Assembly: GCA_021234535.1 (NCBI GenBank)
Contig: CM037830.1
Coordinates: 5,554,170-5,618,169, forward strand
Direction of reading: 5' to 3'
Length of the DNA: 64,000 nt
Origin: Stichopus chloronotus
Taxonomy: Eukaryota > Echinodermata > Holothuroidea > Aspidochirotida > Stichopodidae
Positions within the stretch are counted from its first letter, which is position 1; every line of letters begins with the position of its first letter. Of the stretch, positions 38,731-51,900 are shown in pieces. A program made the translations under genes and the position numbers. The notes below the pieces were generated by a model. That model saw only the letters and a list, made by a program, of their open reading frames with translations. It ran no database searches and was not told where the DNA came from.

Positions 38731-41700
38731 ATTTGCTTTATGGTTAGTACAATTATATCACTCAGTTTTTGCCTTCTTATCTTCATCATTCTAGCCCGCC
38801 CCTTATCCCTTTGCAACTTTTCTTTTTTGTTGGTTCTGCCATCCCACTGTACATCAAACTTTGACTTTCAAACGTGGATCAAGGCAAAACCACTCATTGT
38901 CCTAAACAAATTTAGTTCTGCTTTCTGAGAATGTAAAGAAGTCACAGTAACAATCACACCAATCGTGTGCATATTAAACCAACTGCTCAAGCACTAATGT
39001 ATTCAATAGTGCTTCGAAAATTCAGTCCATAAGTTTCTGGTTTGCGGTGCATGATGAGGAGGGGGAAGTGGGGATGCACCTGTTTCTATGATTTGTGGGA
39101 TACCTTGCCAACTAATATTTGGAGAGAGCTTTGGAGGTGCGTGAGAAATTTGCAAAATTAGCCAAAAATGGCAGGAAGCTGGTTTCATTTGACTGAAGCC
39201 TATCATACTGATAACTTTAGACAGAGCTCCTTTCACTAGTAGTTCACTACTTAATTTAAATTGATATGTGACATTCAATGATTTATTCTGCCAGTTGCCT
39301 TAAAAGTTTTTTTTTTTTTTTTGATGGGGTATTTCACTTGTTGTGACCATTTCTGAAAATGTACTACGCATGAACACTTCTGCTTCTTCTCACTTAGTGG
39401 GTGCTAGCTTTGGGGTGAATCATGCTGCTAAGCTTCATAAAGTTCATTTATCCCCTTCATCACATGGTAAACAGCAAAGTGAAGATCGAAAATTTTGGTT
39501 ACATTCCAACACTCATATGTTGCTATGCATCCATTACAAAAGACACCATTCAGGGGCCCGGCTTGACGTAGCAGGATGCATTGATCATACCATGCAGGGC
39601 TCTTAAGTTTAAACACATAGTTAAAAGACTTCAGTGTTATCAACATGAGTAAACAGTATGAATTATCACATACGGTACCATAGGTAATATGTTAATTTAT
39701 AAATGTGAGCGCTAATGGCCTGAGAAAGCTCATACGATTGAGATTGTGATACCATTAGCTTTGGGGCCAAACACTGCTCCTTGCAAATCAGACCCAAAGG
39801 GTCTTACCAAGCCGCTGCTGTCTGAATATAAGTGTATTGGAACTGTATAGGGGTGTTGAAACATAGGGCAGTCACCAGAATTTTAACATGTTCAAACATC
39901 CCACATATGTCCTTTCAGTTGTTTGAGTAGACCTTTGTTCTACCCAACCAAAGATTACCCGACCAAAGAGTTAAGGACCAGTTTCTGGAATTGCTACTGC
40001 ATCCAAAGTTTCAGTACCAAACATTGCATGTGCAACAAACCTTGGCCATCCCTTACTAATAATTGCCCAACTTAGTTGTCACACCTGTAGGCAAAGCACT
40101 TGGTGTTATATTAATGTGCAAAGCAAAATGTATGTTATGACTTTATAACAAACTCAAAGCCTAACAAAAGGAATATTTCCAGTACCTGCATACCAGACCG
40201 ACTATGGGCATTGAACCTGGTGAAAACAGTAATGGGAACCCTGAAGGACATAAAAATGGAAAATTATCAAGCATTTCATTGAAAACTTCTTGCTTGTATT
40301 TCTTTTCCAATTTTTCTTTTTCTCTTTTTTTTTTTTGTTAACAATTTTTTTCATAATGGCTGTATGTTAGACAAGTAAATAAAACTTTGTTACAGATAAT
40401 ACTTTTACTTACATAGATTATAATTATTTGTAAAATATGCAAAAAGTAATAAGTTTTGCAGCACCTTTGAGCAGCGTTTTCTTCTTTTAAAAAGAAAAAA
40501 ATGGAAGAGAAAGTTTCAGGCCTCTTGCTTCAACAAAATGACAGAGGCACTAAGGATTTAATTCTTCCAACTTCAGTGGAGAAAAGATGACTGCAAGAGG
40601 GCACATGACAATTACCAACCAAGTATGATATAGACAGCATTATTTGACTAAAACACCAAACTTTATGCCTGGTGAAGGCACTGCCGTTATAGATCCTCCT
40701 CTTAAGTTAAATTTTCTCGCATTTGGAGAATAATTATATTCTTCATGTTGATGTTGAAAGGAGAGACAGTTTCACATAATCTATTGTTTTATCCCAGTAA
40801 TTACTGTTTCTTCTTTTTTTTTCAAGTATTTGGTTTCAAGGTTAATTCAAAAGCTGTGGCCAACATTAACAGCACTCTGTAGAAAGGAATTTGAACAATT
40901 TAACTGTGACATACATCTGAATAATTGACAAGTCGGATGTTAATATTGTTTCACTATTGATGTTTCAATTAGACAGCCAATTAACAGTGTCCCACAACCA
41001 CAAAACAAAGGGCATATGCACCACCAGCTGAGCTTTCTACCTGTATAGACTGGTTGCATCTGATTCTGATCAAGGATGGATAGGCTTGTAGGCTGGAGCA
41101 GTATCTTACATTAGAACACTTTTATCACTCTTTTCATCATACCCTAACAGTTTGCAATGCAAACTTGAAACTAAAACATTCGCTTACTCTTTCCCAATGC
41201 TAATTACTGAGTAATTAAGATATTGACTTGACTCTCAAGCAAACGCCTGCAGGATAATTTTCTTCTTTGAAATCAATCACATGCAACCACTGTCCAACTT
41301 CAACCAATCACTGATGTGATGTTTATTTATGAGCAACATTCAAACTAGATTCATTCACAGATAATCCTCCCTTGTGAAACATGTGTATTACATATGTGTA
41401 TACAGTACACTTAGTGTGTACATACTGTAGTCCAAAGAGGAGTAAAAACCAGTGTTTAGTTAGAACTTCAGAAGCCAGTGCAGTTATTCAATAACCTGAC
41501 TTCTTAAATAGTTGGACTTACATCATGACTTTTGAATTTGAAATAGAAATTGGCTTAGAAGAATGCAAAGCAGAAGGCTGTACCTTTTTGACTGTAACCA
41601 TTTCAAACAGTAACTAGATAGATAAGCTCATATGTATATACCTTTGATATTTTACAGTCACCTACAGTCACTGAAATCAGAGTGTCAGATGGAAATGACT

Positions 41701-42800
41701 GTTTTAAAGGAGGGAGCACACTTGTAAGATAGACATTATGGTACTCTCTTGTGCAGACGTCCTCTAAATGTGCCACAGAGCATTTGATGTGCCAAAAAAC
41801 TTTTCTCTTGTCTGTCAGAAAGCGTAATCTGGTTTCAACTTTCTCCCTACATGTGTAACATGCATTTATTTATTTGTTTGCGTCCCAGGATTTACAAGCT
41901 GTAAAACATCAGAAAACAAACTTGAAAATATCAGCATATTCATAATCATATGAGACAGGGAGGAAAATTGCCCCATCCCCTCAGTTTTGATAATTCTGCC
42001 ATTTTTTTCGGACAAATTATGAACATTTTTAAGCAGATAATCTGAATACAAAGACGTGTCAACAATATTGCTTAATTCACAAAAATATGAACTCAAACTC
42101 ACTCAAACATGAAAGTTGTATTTTAAAGCCACTGTGACAATTAGATGTCTCCATATCTTTTACCTCACTCTGAAGTAACAACTTAGACTTTTCAGGCAAA
42201 AGTTATTTGCCCCCGCCCCCACGACAACAGTGTTCCCATACACTGGCTAAGAGCACAAGCTGACTGAAGACAACTTACAAGCTATTGTTTGTTTTTGCAG
42301 TATTTCATATTTACATATGCTAGCAGATTTGGAAATACATTTGACTTTGACAAGCAACTTTCTTAAGCTATAACTCTGTGGTCTGCAAGAAGCAATACAA
42401 GACCTTGAATGACAATGATCTCTCTTATGATATAACATTTACCTGTGAAGAACTTTCACAGCAGATAGGAGGTTATCCTCTAGCTAAAGGTGATGCTACA
42501 TCTGGACGGAAACAAAAAAACTTGGAGAGTGTGCATCACCTTTGCTTCTAGCTTCTTTGAGGAAGCAAGTGAGGAATAAAAAACTGGGAACCAGCTGGTT
42601 TAAATACTAAAAGCAAACAAACACTACAAACATTTTCTTTGGAAAACAAAGGAATACTTCTAGGTAATTATGCAGCATAATCAAGCTCATTATTCATCTT
42701 TCAAAGCTTATTTTCAAAACAAAACTGCATGATTCGTGAAGGGTAAGATAAACAAGTCAGTTCAACAACAAAAAAAGCCAACATTTCAGGAAAAGACAAC
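38731..42800. other. Intergenic region between convergent TRPV and Tudor genes, no gene seen
   Basis: AT-rich DNA with short T runs and no exon chain, RNA gene or recognisable repeat over most of its length. One copy of a dispersed motif (GGGGTGTTGAAACATAGGGCA, about 39851) belongs to the same family as 60775-60850 and 61680-61770. Short open frames lack motifs and splice context. Confidence 0.65.
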
Positions 42801-42817
42801 CAAATTTAAGTGAGAAA

Positions 42818-42823
42818 TTTATT
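42818..42823 (-). terminator. Candidate poly(A) signal for the Tudor gene
   Basis: TTTATT on the plus strand is AATAAA on the minus strand, about 80 bases after the stop codon at 42906-42904. The short distance is typical of a compact 3' untranslated region. Confidence 0.5.
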
Positions 42824-42903
42824 TAATGTAAGGAACAATTTGGAGATGAAACGTATTTTTGAAACCATCACAGTTTGGGAATATTTCGTTGAAGTTTCCA
42901 TAT

Positions 42904-45900
42904 CTACGCAACCTTGCTCTGTCGATAGTAACCTTTTGCAATCAACGCCTTGTTGATGGAGATGTCCTTTTCACTTGAGACAGTGTTGTACAAATCAACA
43001 AAGAGCAGGTTGTCCAGACCTCTGAGGGGTGAAGAATGAAAACAATTTAGCCACAATTGTTTGTCTTCCCTTTGTAAAAATTTATCTACCAATTTTTCGA
43101 TCTTTGTATCTTTCTTTGTTATCTCTCAAATCCTTAAAATCACCATTCCAGGAAATCTGAGCAAAGATGTTCATATTTATAGTATGATAGTTTCTCACCT
43201 TTGAATTTTAAATTTGTCATTTTACATATTTCTATAGTCTTTAAATTTCTACTGTTTGTAATTTCCTTTTATCCAACAATAAAGTGTTACTAACTCACTC
43301 ACTCACATATTAAATTATATACACTACGCAAAAGCTGTCGTCAATTGTGTTAGTGGCCACACTATTTCAGTTTTTGTGTAACTAGAAGTAAATGACTGCA
43401 AAGAAAGAAATGCAATCTCACACTTTGCATGACTATGTTGCTATATTCAAGAGCTAGACAATTCAGAAATGAAATGCTGTCACATATTTTGAATGTAAAA
43501 ATTGCAAAAATTTAGAAAAACAGAATATCAGCATGAAGTGATCTCTAACTACTTGAGATAAAAAGGATGGTTAATTGAAAAGCCAAATTAAAACTGTACA
43601 ATCTCCTGCTACTCACAAATAGAGGACATAACTCTGTACAGAACAATCAAACTAACCCACCTTTCAATTACCAATGCCACAAGCGGTACACCGGCTGCAA
43701 TTTCTTCAAAGTAGTTCCTTTAGGATAAAGAAAACGTTGGGTGATGGAACAGTGTAGAACCCATCAACATATTAAGTGAGACATCCTTGTTTTAAAGTGG
43801 ACTGTCTTACATTCACATGGAGGTAAAACAAAAGGAAAAGTCTCTGACTTGGATCAGTGGAACTTGCGCTCTTGGAGAATTTCAACTGTTTCATCCATTT
43901 CAATGATTTGGGTAAGTCAAATTGTTTGACTTCTGTCAATGCTGGCAATCCTCCGAACAACTCCATTCTACTACAAGCTTTGCCCTTCCAAATTATTACA
44001 ACCTCACATTTTACTCAGACGACTTCAGACTGACTGGAAATTTGACACTCTGATATGCAAGTGTACAAACATAGAAATAAACTCAGTCATATGACAATTC
44101 AGCACATGATTTCATTCGCATTTAAGCACGCATCCTTTGAATTACAGTGTTTTGTACAAACTACAGCAGCATAAGACGCTGATAAGTCCATACTGATGAA
44201 GCTATTCCTCAAATCTATTCAATGTCATTGCAGACTCACCACACATTTTCTCTCTCTTCTTTACATATCTCAGTCTCTTCCAGACCATGAAGCTTACACT
44301 GGATGGCCTGGAACGGTAAATGAAGAAACTGAGGCAGGGCAGGTTTCACATCCCTCTTTTTAACCCACTCTGATGTTCCATAATCGACATGAAATACCTA
44401 GTGAGGAGAGCATGCAAAGGAAAAAAAACAAAACAAAATATTCTGACATCATGATACCATTACATATCAAAACTATTATCTCTGTACTTTAACTAACTTG
44501 TGTGGACACTGCCGGGTTGACAATTACATTAACATCAACCAGTATCCTAAAAAGTGCCATAGTATGAAAAATGAAAAGCATATCCACTCTGCTATATTTC
44601 TGATGAGTGTTTCGAATGTTATTGCTTGCTGACTAACTGACATTGCAAATGTACTTTTAATCAGAATTAAATACATTCCCCCAAACCCAAACCCAAACCC
44701 TTCAATTCACTGAAATGCTAGGGTACCTCGATCCTATCTTCGTCAACAAACGTTACCCTAGCACGGTACCAATTATCGTCCTTGCTGTGCTTGGCCAACA
44801 CGATTTCTCCTAACGCGAGGATTGTCATGTCGTGGCTCTTTGTGATTTCTTTCTTGCAGTTCTTACTGAAAGGGATAACAAGAGAGATATCCAAAATTAG
44901 AAACTTTGGACAAGCTGGCCATGGATACATACATACAACAACAAATGGAGGGAAACACTTGAGAGCCCCAATTATTAATTATGCAAAGAAAAGTGTTTAC
45001 TGAGTTACATTTTAAAAGATTGCTTACATATACCGTTGTACGTAGTGAGTTAAGTACAGGCATCTGTATCTCAGTTCGGCAAAAACAGTTCAACCTTTGA
45101 TGTTCTCCTGCCAATTTGTTACCCTTTTTCTTTATTTCCAACCAGCAGTGAATCAGACAAAACATTACATAATATGTCTACAAAAATCAGAAGGTATGGA
45201 TATTTAGTTTTGCCGGCTGAGTGTACCCTGTTCAGGCAACCACATGTGCTGATGCACTCATATGGTATGAATTCAAGGGAAGAATTTACAACAACGAGCT
45301 GTCAGAAGAGTGGTCTCAGCAGACATGCTGAGGCAACCAACGAGGAACACACTCATTGATCCCATATATACTATGTGGGCTTGTGTCATGGTCCCATCTT
45401 TTTTTCTTCCAGTCTTTTTTCTTCCCGTCTTTTTTTCTCGATGTCCTATAATTTCTTATCCACCATTGTCAACTTAATTCATATAATTTCTGTGTGCGTG
45501 TCAAACCACTTAATAGATGCAACTCGGATCGCTAAATTAACTTGATATCTATCTAGACCTTCGTTACGAAGCAAACTTTTGTCCCCTGAATCCACTTGTA
45601 ACTTTCTCCAAGGACAGCATCAGTTTGGAATTATGACTGAGCAGTAATCCCCCCCCCCCCACACACACACACTTTTTTTTAGTTGCTAGTGGAAATTCCT
45701 GCTCATGGAGTTCACCTTGTACAGAAGACAATTTAGAGCTTGAGATATTTGAAGCTTTTGAGGCTATTACAGATGAAAGAAAAGTAGTTTCCTTACTTGA
45801 TGGCTTCGTTGAGCGACTCCAAGGTCTCGCCATCTTCCCATGGTCTTTCTAGACTCTCTGAGCAGTAAACTTGCAGATTGTCTAGCGGTCTGGGTCCATA

Positions 45901-48900
45901 AATAAACTGGACCCAAAAGTGTATTGGGGACAGCATCGCAGTGATCAGGACGCAGACGATGGACTCATCTGGGAGTAGATCGACGACGTGGTTTGTGCAG
46001 AAGCAATCTATACTATCCTTTACTTCATCTGAACAAAATCAGAAAAATTATGACAACATGTAAGATTGTCATAATAAAAATCTACATAGGGAATTGCCCC
46101 AGGACTGAATAAATACACTCTTCAGTGATAGCATTTCTTAATAATCAAGGGGCCTGGTACTTCAACACACTAACCACATCAGCTTCCTGTTGTTAAGTAC
46201 TAATGCCAAATGGAAACCATTTCTTAAGACATGTCTGATCATGAGATAAATAGGATGCATGGACTAACATTTAAAATCCTGAGAACTGCAATTCCTGTTA
46301 GGGCAAGGAAGACCAAGCCACTGGTGTACAGCATGAGCCTTGGTACATTTAGGCACCTTCTTTGGGGGCCTTTTTCTCAACTCTCTTTCAGCATAACAGT
46401 TTTGCTTGCAAGGGACTGTGGGTAATAATAGAAAGGGATCACATACATAAAACAGAGAGCTTGAGTAACAATTGAGCATTGCTTTATCCCTGAAGAGGAA
46501 TGTAAAAAAATAATTATTTACATAAAACTTTGAAAAAGGTAGTTGTCTTGAAAAAGTAAGAAATTCTATCTTGATATTTGAATACTACATTATTTGTTGA
46601 CTCCAGTGAACTTTACCTGGATCTGGGTGCTCATATGGACAGTTATCGCCACGGTAACATCCCTTCCCTGATACGTGGTAGTAGCACACTTTCTTGTCCA
46701 AATTAGATTCTGTTATAAAAAATAAATGCATAAACTAGTACATCTTAAATTGAGCTACCCTTAATCTATGAATATTGAAACATCAGTTACACACAGTTAA
46801 AGTTTGGCTTAATTCATGTTGATAGATGGGAGGAGGAGGGGAAAGGTTGCACCTGTTTAATTAACACAAGAAGTAACAAAATATCCAATAATGTTGGCAT
46901 GTGGTTGGATTGCAAGCATGAATCATGGTGCAGTTTCCTTTGATGACAGGAATACAGTTGCTATAAGAGTTTCCAGCTGGACAAAATCATAGTTCACATT
47001 TACCCAATTAACAGAAATTAGTGAATAAGTGGCAATGATCCCTTGACATATTACATGCATACATTACAGATGATTTAGCAATGAAGATACAATGTCAAAA
47101 AGACTTAGTAAAATTAGTGAGTTATGGGACCCTTTTTTCCATCAACCATGTTTCTCGTTGCCAGTGTCGTTGCTTTCTCTTTGGATTGGTGGAAGTCATT
47201 TTTTTTGTAGAAAATATGAAAAATAAATCTTACTGTAGCCCATAGTAGCCATCTCTGGGTCATCTCTATCAAAGCCATATGTGTTGATCTCTGCATTAAA
47301 ATGTACAGACATGGGATCAACTTTTTCCAGGGCATCCATGAGGCTGTCTGGACTGTCAGGCAACCCTGTATCAGAGTCCCCGTACCCACCCTCGGAGTAA
47401 CGGTGTTCCAACCATTTGGAAGATGCTACCTCCAGTTCGTCATCTGTTAAAGAAAGGAAACGCAATTCATCATCTGAAAAGACATTCATTGCACAATCAT
47501 CCTGACTGAGATGCTGCCTAAGTCTATACATGCAAATGTGATGATGAACAAAAAATCTGTGAGCAATAAGAGGCATGAGTCAGTGTTCTGTTTCATGAAA
47601 AAGGCATATTTCCGGCCTTCTGCAAAAGTGCCCATTTCAAAGGGCCGAACCTATCGCTAAAGAAAGTCTGGCTCCTCTGCACACAGACATGTATGCATAA
47701 TATAATTGTCACTGTTCTAACTGTGCATAGTTTCTACACATCAGTGCAACAGCTTTTGTTGTTCTGGAAAGGGAACATGAGACAGGAACTTCAACACTGA
47801 CCCCTCTAGTTGGTGAAACAGTCGTTTGATATTCAAAGTCAGTGAAACTTTGCCAGTACCACTTAGCACTTAGGGATTAAAAAAGAAGTGTACTCAGTTA
47901 CATGAAGGACATGATCAATTATTCAGCAGTACCCCCACAATAAATGATGTTGAACAGAATATATACTGCATCTTTCAATATCATCACAACTGTTAAATCT
48001 GAGCTGCCGCAAAAATGGAGTTGACCGGAACCCACATTACACCTTTCGTTGCACGGCAGGTAATGTCACATCTCACAATAAATGCATTGAAACAGAACCT
48101 ACACTATTTCTTTCTCTTACAACACCATGGGTCATGTGACATCTCACCATAAATGCATCTGAACAGCATCTGCATTGTTCTTTCCCTTGCACCACCATTG
48201 AGTAATGAGATCTCTCAAAATAGAAGCATCTATGTTGTTTCTGTGGGACTTGGCATCAAGCAAGACAATGTAACCTCTCATAATATATGCATCTGAACAA
48301 ACAACACTGCAGCTGCATCACTGCAGTTGGTATTTAAATTAAATACACCCTATTAGCACCTTATTAAATTAAAGGTGCACCCACTAAGGCATTGTAGAAA
48401 TATAAGATAGGTGAAAAAAAACAACACCACAGCAACACTGATTTAACCTAGCAAAATAAAACACTTAAAAAGAAAATAAATCCAGTGATGCAAATCATTC
48501 CATCAGATAGTAAGAAACAAAAATAAAGGAAAATAATAAACTAAAAATGTAATGACAGCAGCACGCTAAATAACAAAAGGTTACCATGTGCAAAATACAG
48601 GCTGATAAACAATAAAACAAGATAAAGTGAAGAAAAATATCCACATTGAGCTATTTTCAGTTTTTTCTTCTTTCTTTTGGGGGGAGGGGGGATGGTAGAG
48701 AGGAAGGAAAAGGAATGCCCATGACATCCAGTAAAACAAAATTGGTGAATTTTGTCCTTGAAATGGATGGCATCATACCTTCCTCACTGTCCTTCTTAAG
48801 AATGTCTGACGACGCCAAGCCAAGGTTGACCAACTCTTGGTTGACAAACACTTCCATGTGAGAGGTACTGATGGTAAGGTTTACCTCTACGGCTTTGCTG

Positions 48901-51900
48901 CATCAGAAATGAAAACCAGAAAAGAAAACAGACCATTGATAAATTATGATGTGGCTTGACAACAATACCTTTTGACATGACAATGTTTGAAATTCTAGAT
49001 GAGATTACTCTGCAAGCAAGCAAGGGGAAGTCACAACTCATAACTAGCTTTTACATGGATTTTGCATTATGATACAGTGAATACATTACAATGAACCAGA
49101 GTCTAATGCAGAGTATAATTAACAAATGAAGCAACATAGAGCATGGCAACATTGAAATCTTGCCTAAAATCCGTATCCCCATACCTTTTGCAATAAAAAT
49201 GTTCCAAAATTGTTGGTGTGCATTGCTCAGACAGGAATTGGCACCATTGATGATTTCAAATTCCACATTACTTACATACAGTATCTCACCCATTGGTCTT
49301 AGCCTCATAAAATAATTTATATTTACCTGTAATTCAACTTTCATGAAAAATGGATGAAAGAGGAGACACTGAAATGAGATCAAGTGTGAATGTTCTTCCA
49401 TCTTCCTTTACCTTTTATCATCTGGGACAGAGACCACAAATCCATACAGCTTTGTTTCATATCCTGTCAGTTTACTGAATATCTTGATGGCCTGGTCAGT
49501 CCATTTTGCTGGTGAATGCAAAGTAAATTACAGCAGTAAACATTTATTGCTGTAGAGGGGTGTACTGGACTTGGAATTTTAAAATCCGGCTAGAACCGGA
49601 TTGCTGGATTTACACAAAAATCCCAGCTGGAACTCCAGCCAGATTTGGCAGATTTAATAAAATGAAAGAACCAAAACCTTTAGGTGGGGTAAAATGTCTA
49701 CTTCATATCTATGTAAGCAGAATTTTGGCATAATTATTGCTAATACTTGCCAGAAAGTCTACTGTATAAAATGTTTCAATCATTTCTTCAAGTTTGTTTT
49801 TTTTTTACTGAAAAAAAATAGGGATCATCTACTCACAATGGACTACCTAGATACCAACTTTGAAAATAAAGCAACTTTCACTCCTCGAGATATTGTGCTT
49901 ACAAGCCAAGGCATCACACACACACACACACACATACACACGTACACAAACACACCATCACCATCACAAATCAAAAATTGCAACGTTCTATGGCCATTTA
50001 GGCTTTAAAGATATACAGCAAAGCAAAATATAATCAAGTTATCAGTACACCACATGCATGGTGCTACTAGTACATCGCAAAGGACAGGATACCAAACGTT
50101 TCCCCCATGCAAGTTACCACCAACGTGTAAGTTATTTCACCCCCAAATATCTACCAGTTCACACCATTGAACTGACATCAAATGCTGTCGTGATAGCTTT
50201 CAACTACAATCTTTACGAAGCTACAATTTTCACGTAGCAAAACAGTTCTTCACGATAGAGAGAAATCCAGACAGTGACTCAAGGGTAATGGCTATACCTA
50301 TGATAGCCTAAACTTTCCCAAAGCCGTAAGCATAGTGGGAGCCCTAGCATTAGGCATCATGTTCATTTCCCACATGAAGTGGCCTGTAGTTCACAGTTTT
50401 CACTGAAGGAAAATAAATTATGTTGCTGATATACTGCATGGAATTTATGATTTGGAAAGCTGCGCCCATTCCACAAAGTAAAACAGGGTTTATAAGTCCA
50501 AATAATTCCACTGGTAAACACTACAGTCTCAGTTTTTCTGGGTCAATGAATTTTCCTGACAAACATTTACATACCAGTCACAGCACTCTATAAATTTACA
50601 AATCCAGACAGAACATGCACAGGCTATGGTACAGCAATACTGTAGCTCTTGCAGCATATGCCCAAGCTGGTTTGTCACAGGACATCGATGCACGGCATGC
50701 ATTCAAATAGCAGCATAACAGAGGTGTCAACTAGTGTGTTAATCCACAACAGGAGAGTGCTGGTGAGTACATGCAAAACTTTTATGGTGTGTATTTCCGC
50801 CTTGGTGGACGTCCACACCAGCATGTCAACCGTCTTATATGTACCACGGTTAGAAAATATAAAATACTGATTCTGGGGGGCTATATTTTGTTATTAGGAT
50901 ACAAGCAAACAAAATACGAGCCCTGCGCAAGTTTCTTGTCTGGAGATATCATGTTTACAAGCTTTTTCACAATTTGACCCTTGATGACCCCAAATGACCT
51001 TTGACCTACACCAAAATCAATAGGGTTCTTCTACTCAAATGTGGTACACCTACATACAAAAAATGACAATTGCACAAGTTTCCTTTCTTGATATATTGTT
51101 TACAAGGTTTTCACAATTTGACCCCTGTTGACCCCAAATGACCTCTGACCTCCACCAAAAACAATCTGATTCTTCTAATCAATGTAGTACACCTACATAC
51201 TAAATATGAGATGTGTCCAAGTTTTCCCTCTTGAGATATCGTGTTTACAAGGTAGGGTGTCATAAACAAACACACACACACGCATGCACACACACGCATG
51301 CGCACACACGCATACACACATACTGCCTTGCAAAGCAGAGGTAACCACACTCATAACAATGTAAGGGTCATGAATTTGCTGATGGGCAATTTCATAGGTA
51401 GAAATTACCTTAGGACATTATCCAGTTGTGCAAGAACCACACAATAAAGAAAGGACTACAATATTACTGTATGTTATGTAGTTTAAGGTGAAATTTTGGG
51501 CAATTTTGCTACATGTATCAATCATTAGCATTATATTTAATTAGTTTTGAGACCTTGATTTGTAAAGCTGATTTTAATTGTTGACTAATCGCTTCTGGTT
51601 ACTTTTTTACTGATTTCAGTTTACAAGAAACGATACTACGTCCAGCCAGATGCTGGATTTGGAGCAATCCTCAAATCCAGTGCACCCTTATTGCAGTATG
51701 CTCTTTATTTGGGATAAAAAGGAAACGAAACTACAGCATCGTAAGAGTGAGGGAGACAATCTTAATTCTTTTTTTCTTTTACAAATATTGCAGTTTAGTT
51801 AACTCAAGGCATGCATGCATTAGCTACATGATTTGTATTTATGCATATATACATAACAGCAAGTTTACTTCAGCCCGAGAGAAAACAATTACGTTGATAA

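Larger units (their letters stand above)
49552..51698. mobile_element. Possible DNA element bounded by imperfect inverted repeats
   Basis: The left end has AGGGGTGTACTGGACTTGGA (49556-49575). The right end in reverse complement has AAGGGTGCACTGGATTTGAG. Matching extends about 35-55 bases with mismatches and indels. The 2.1 kb between holds family 1 repeats (50930-51340) and CA tracts but no transposase frame. It lies in the Tudor-gene intron between 51909 and 49508. A nonautonomous transposon or a chance pair of related repeats are both possible. Confidence 0.4.

Noticed and set aside
44683..44700. CCCAAA repeated three times, telomere-like
   Set aside because: Too short and isolated within an intron to suggest a telomeric origin.
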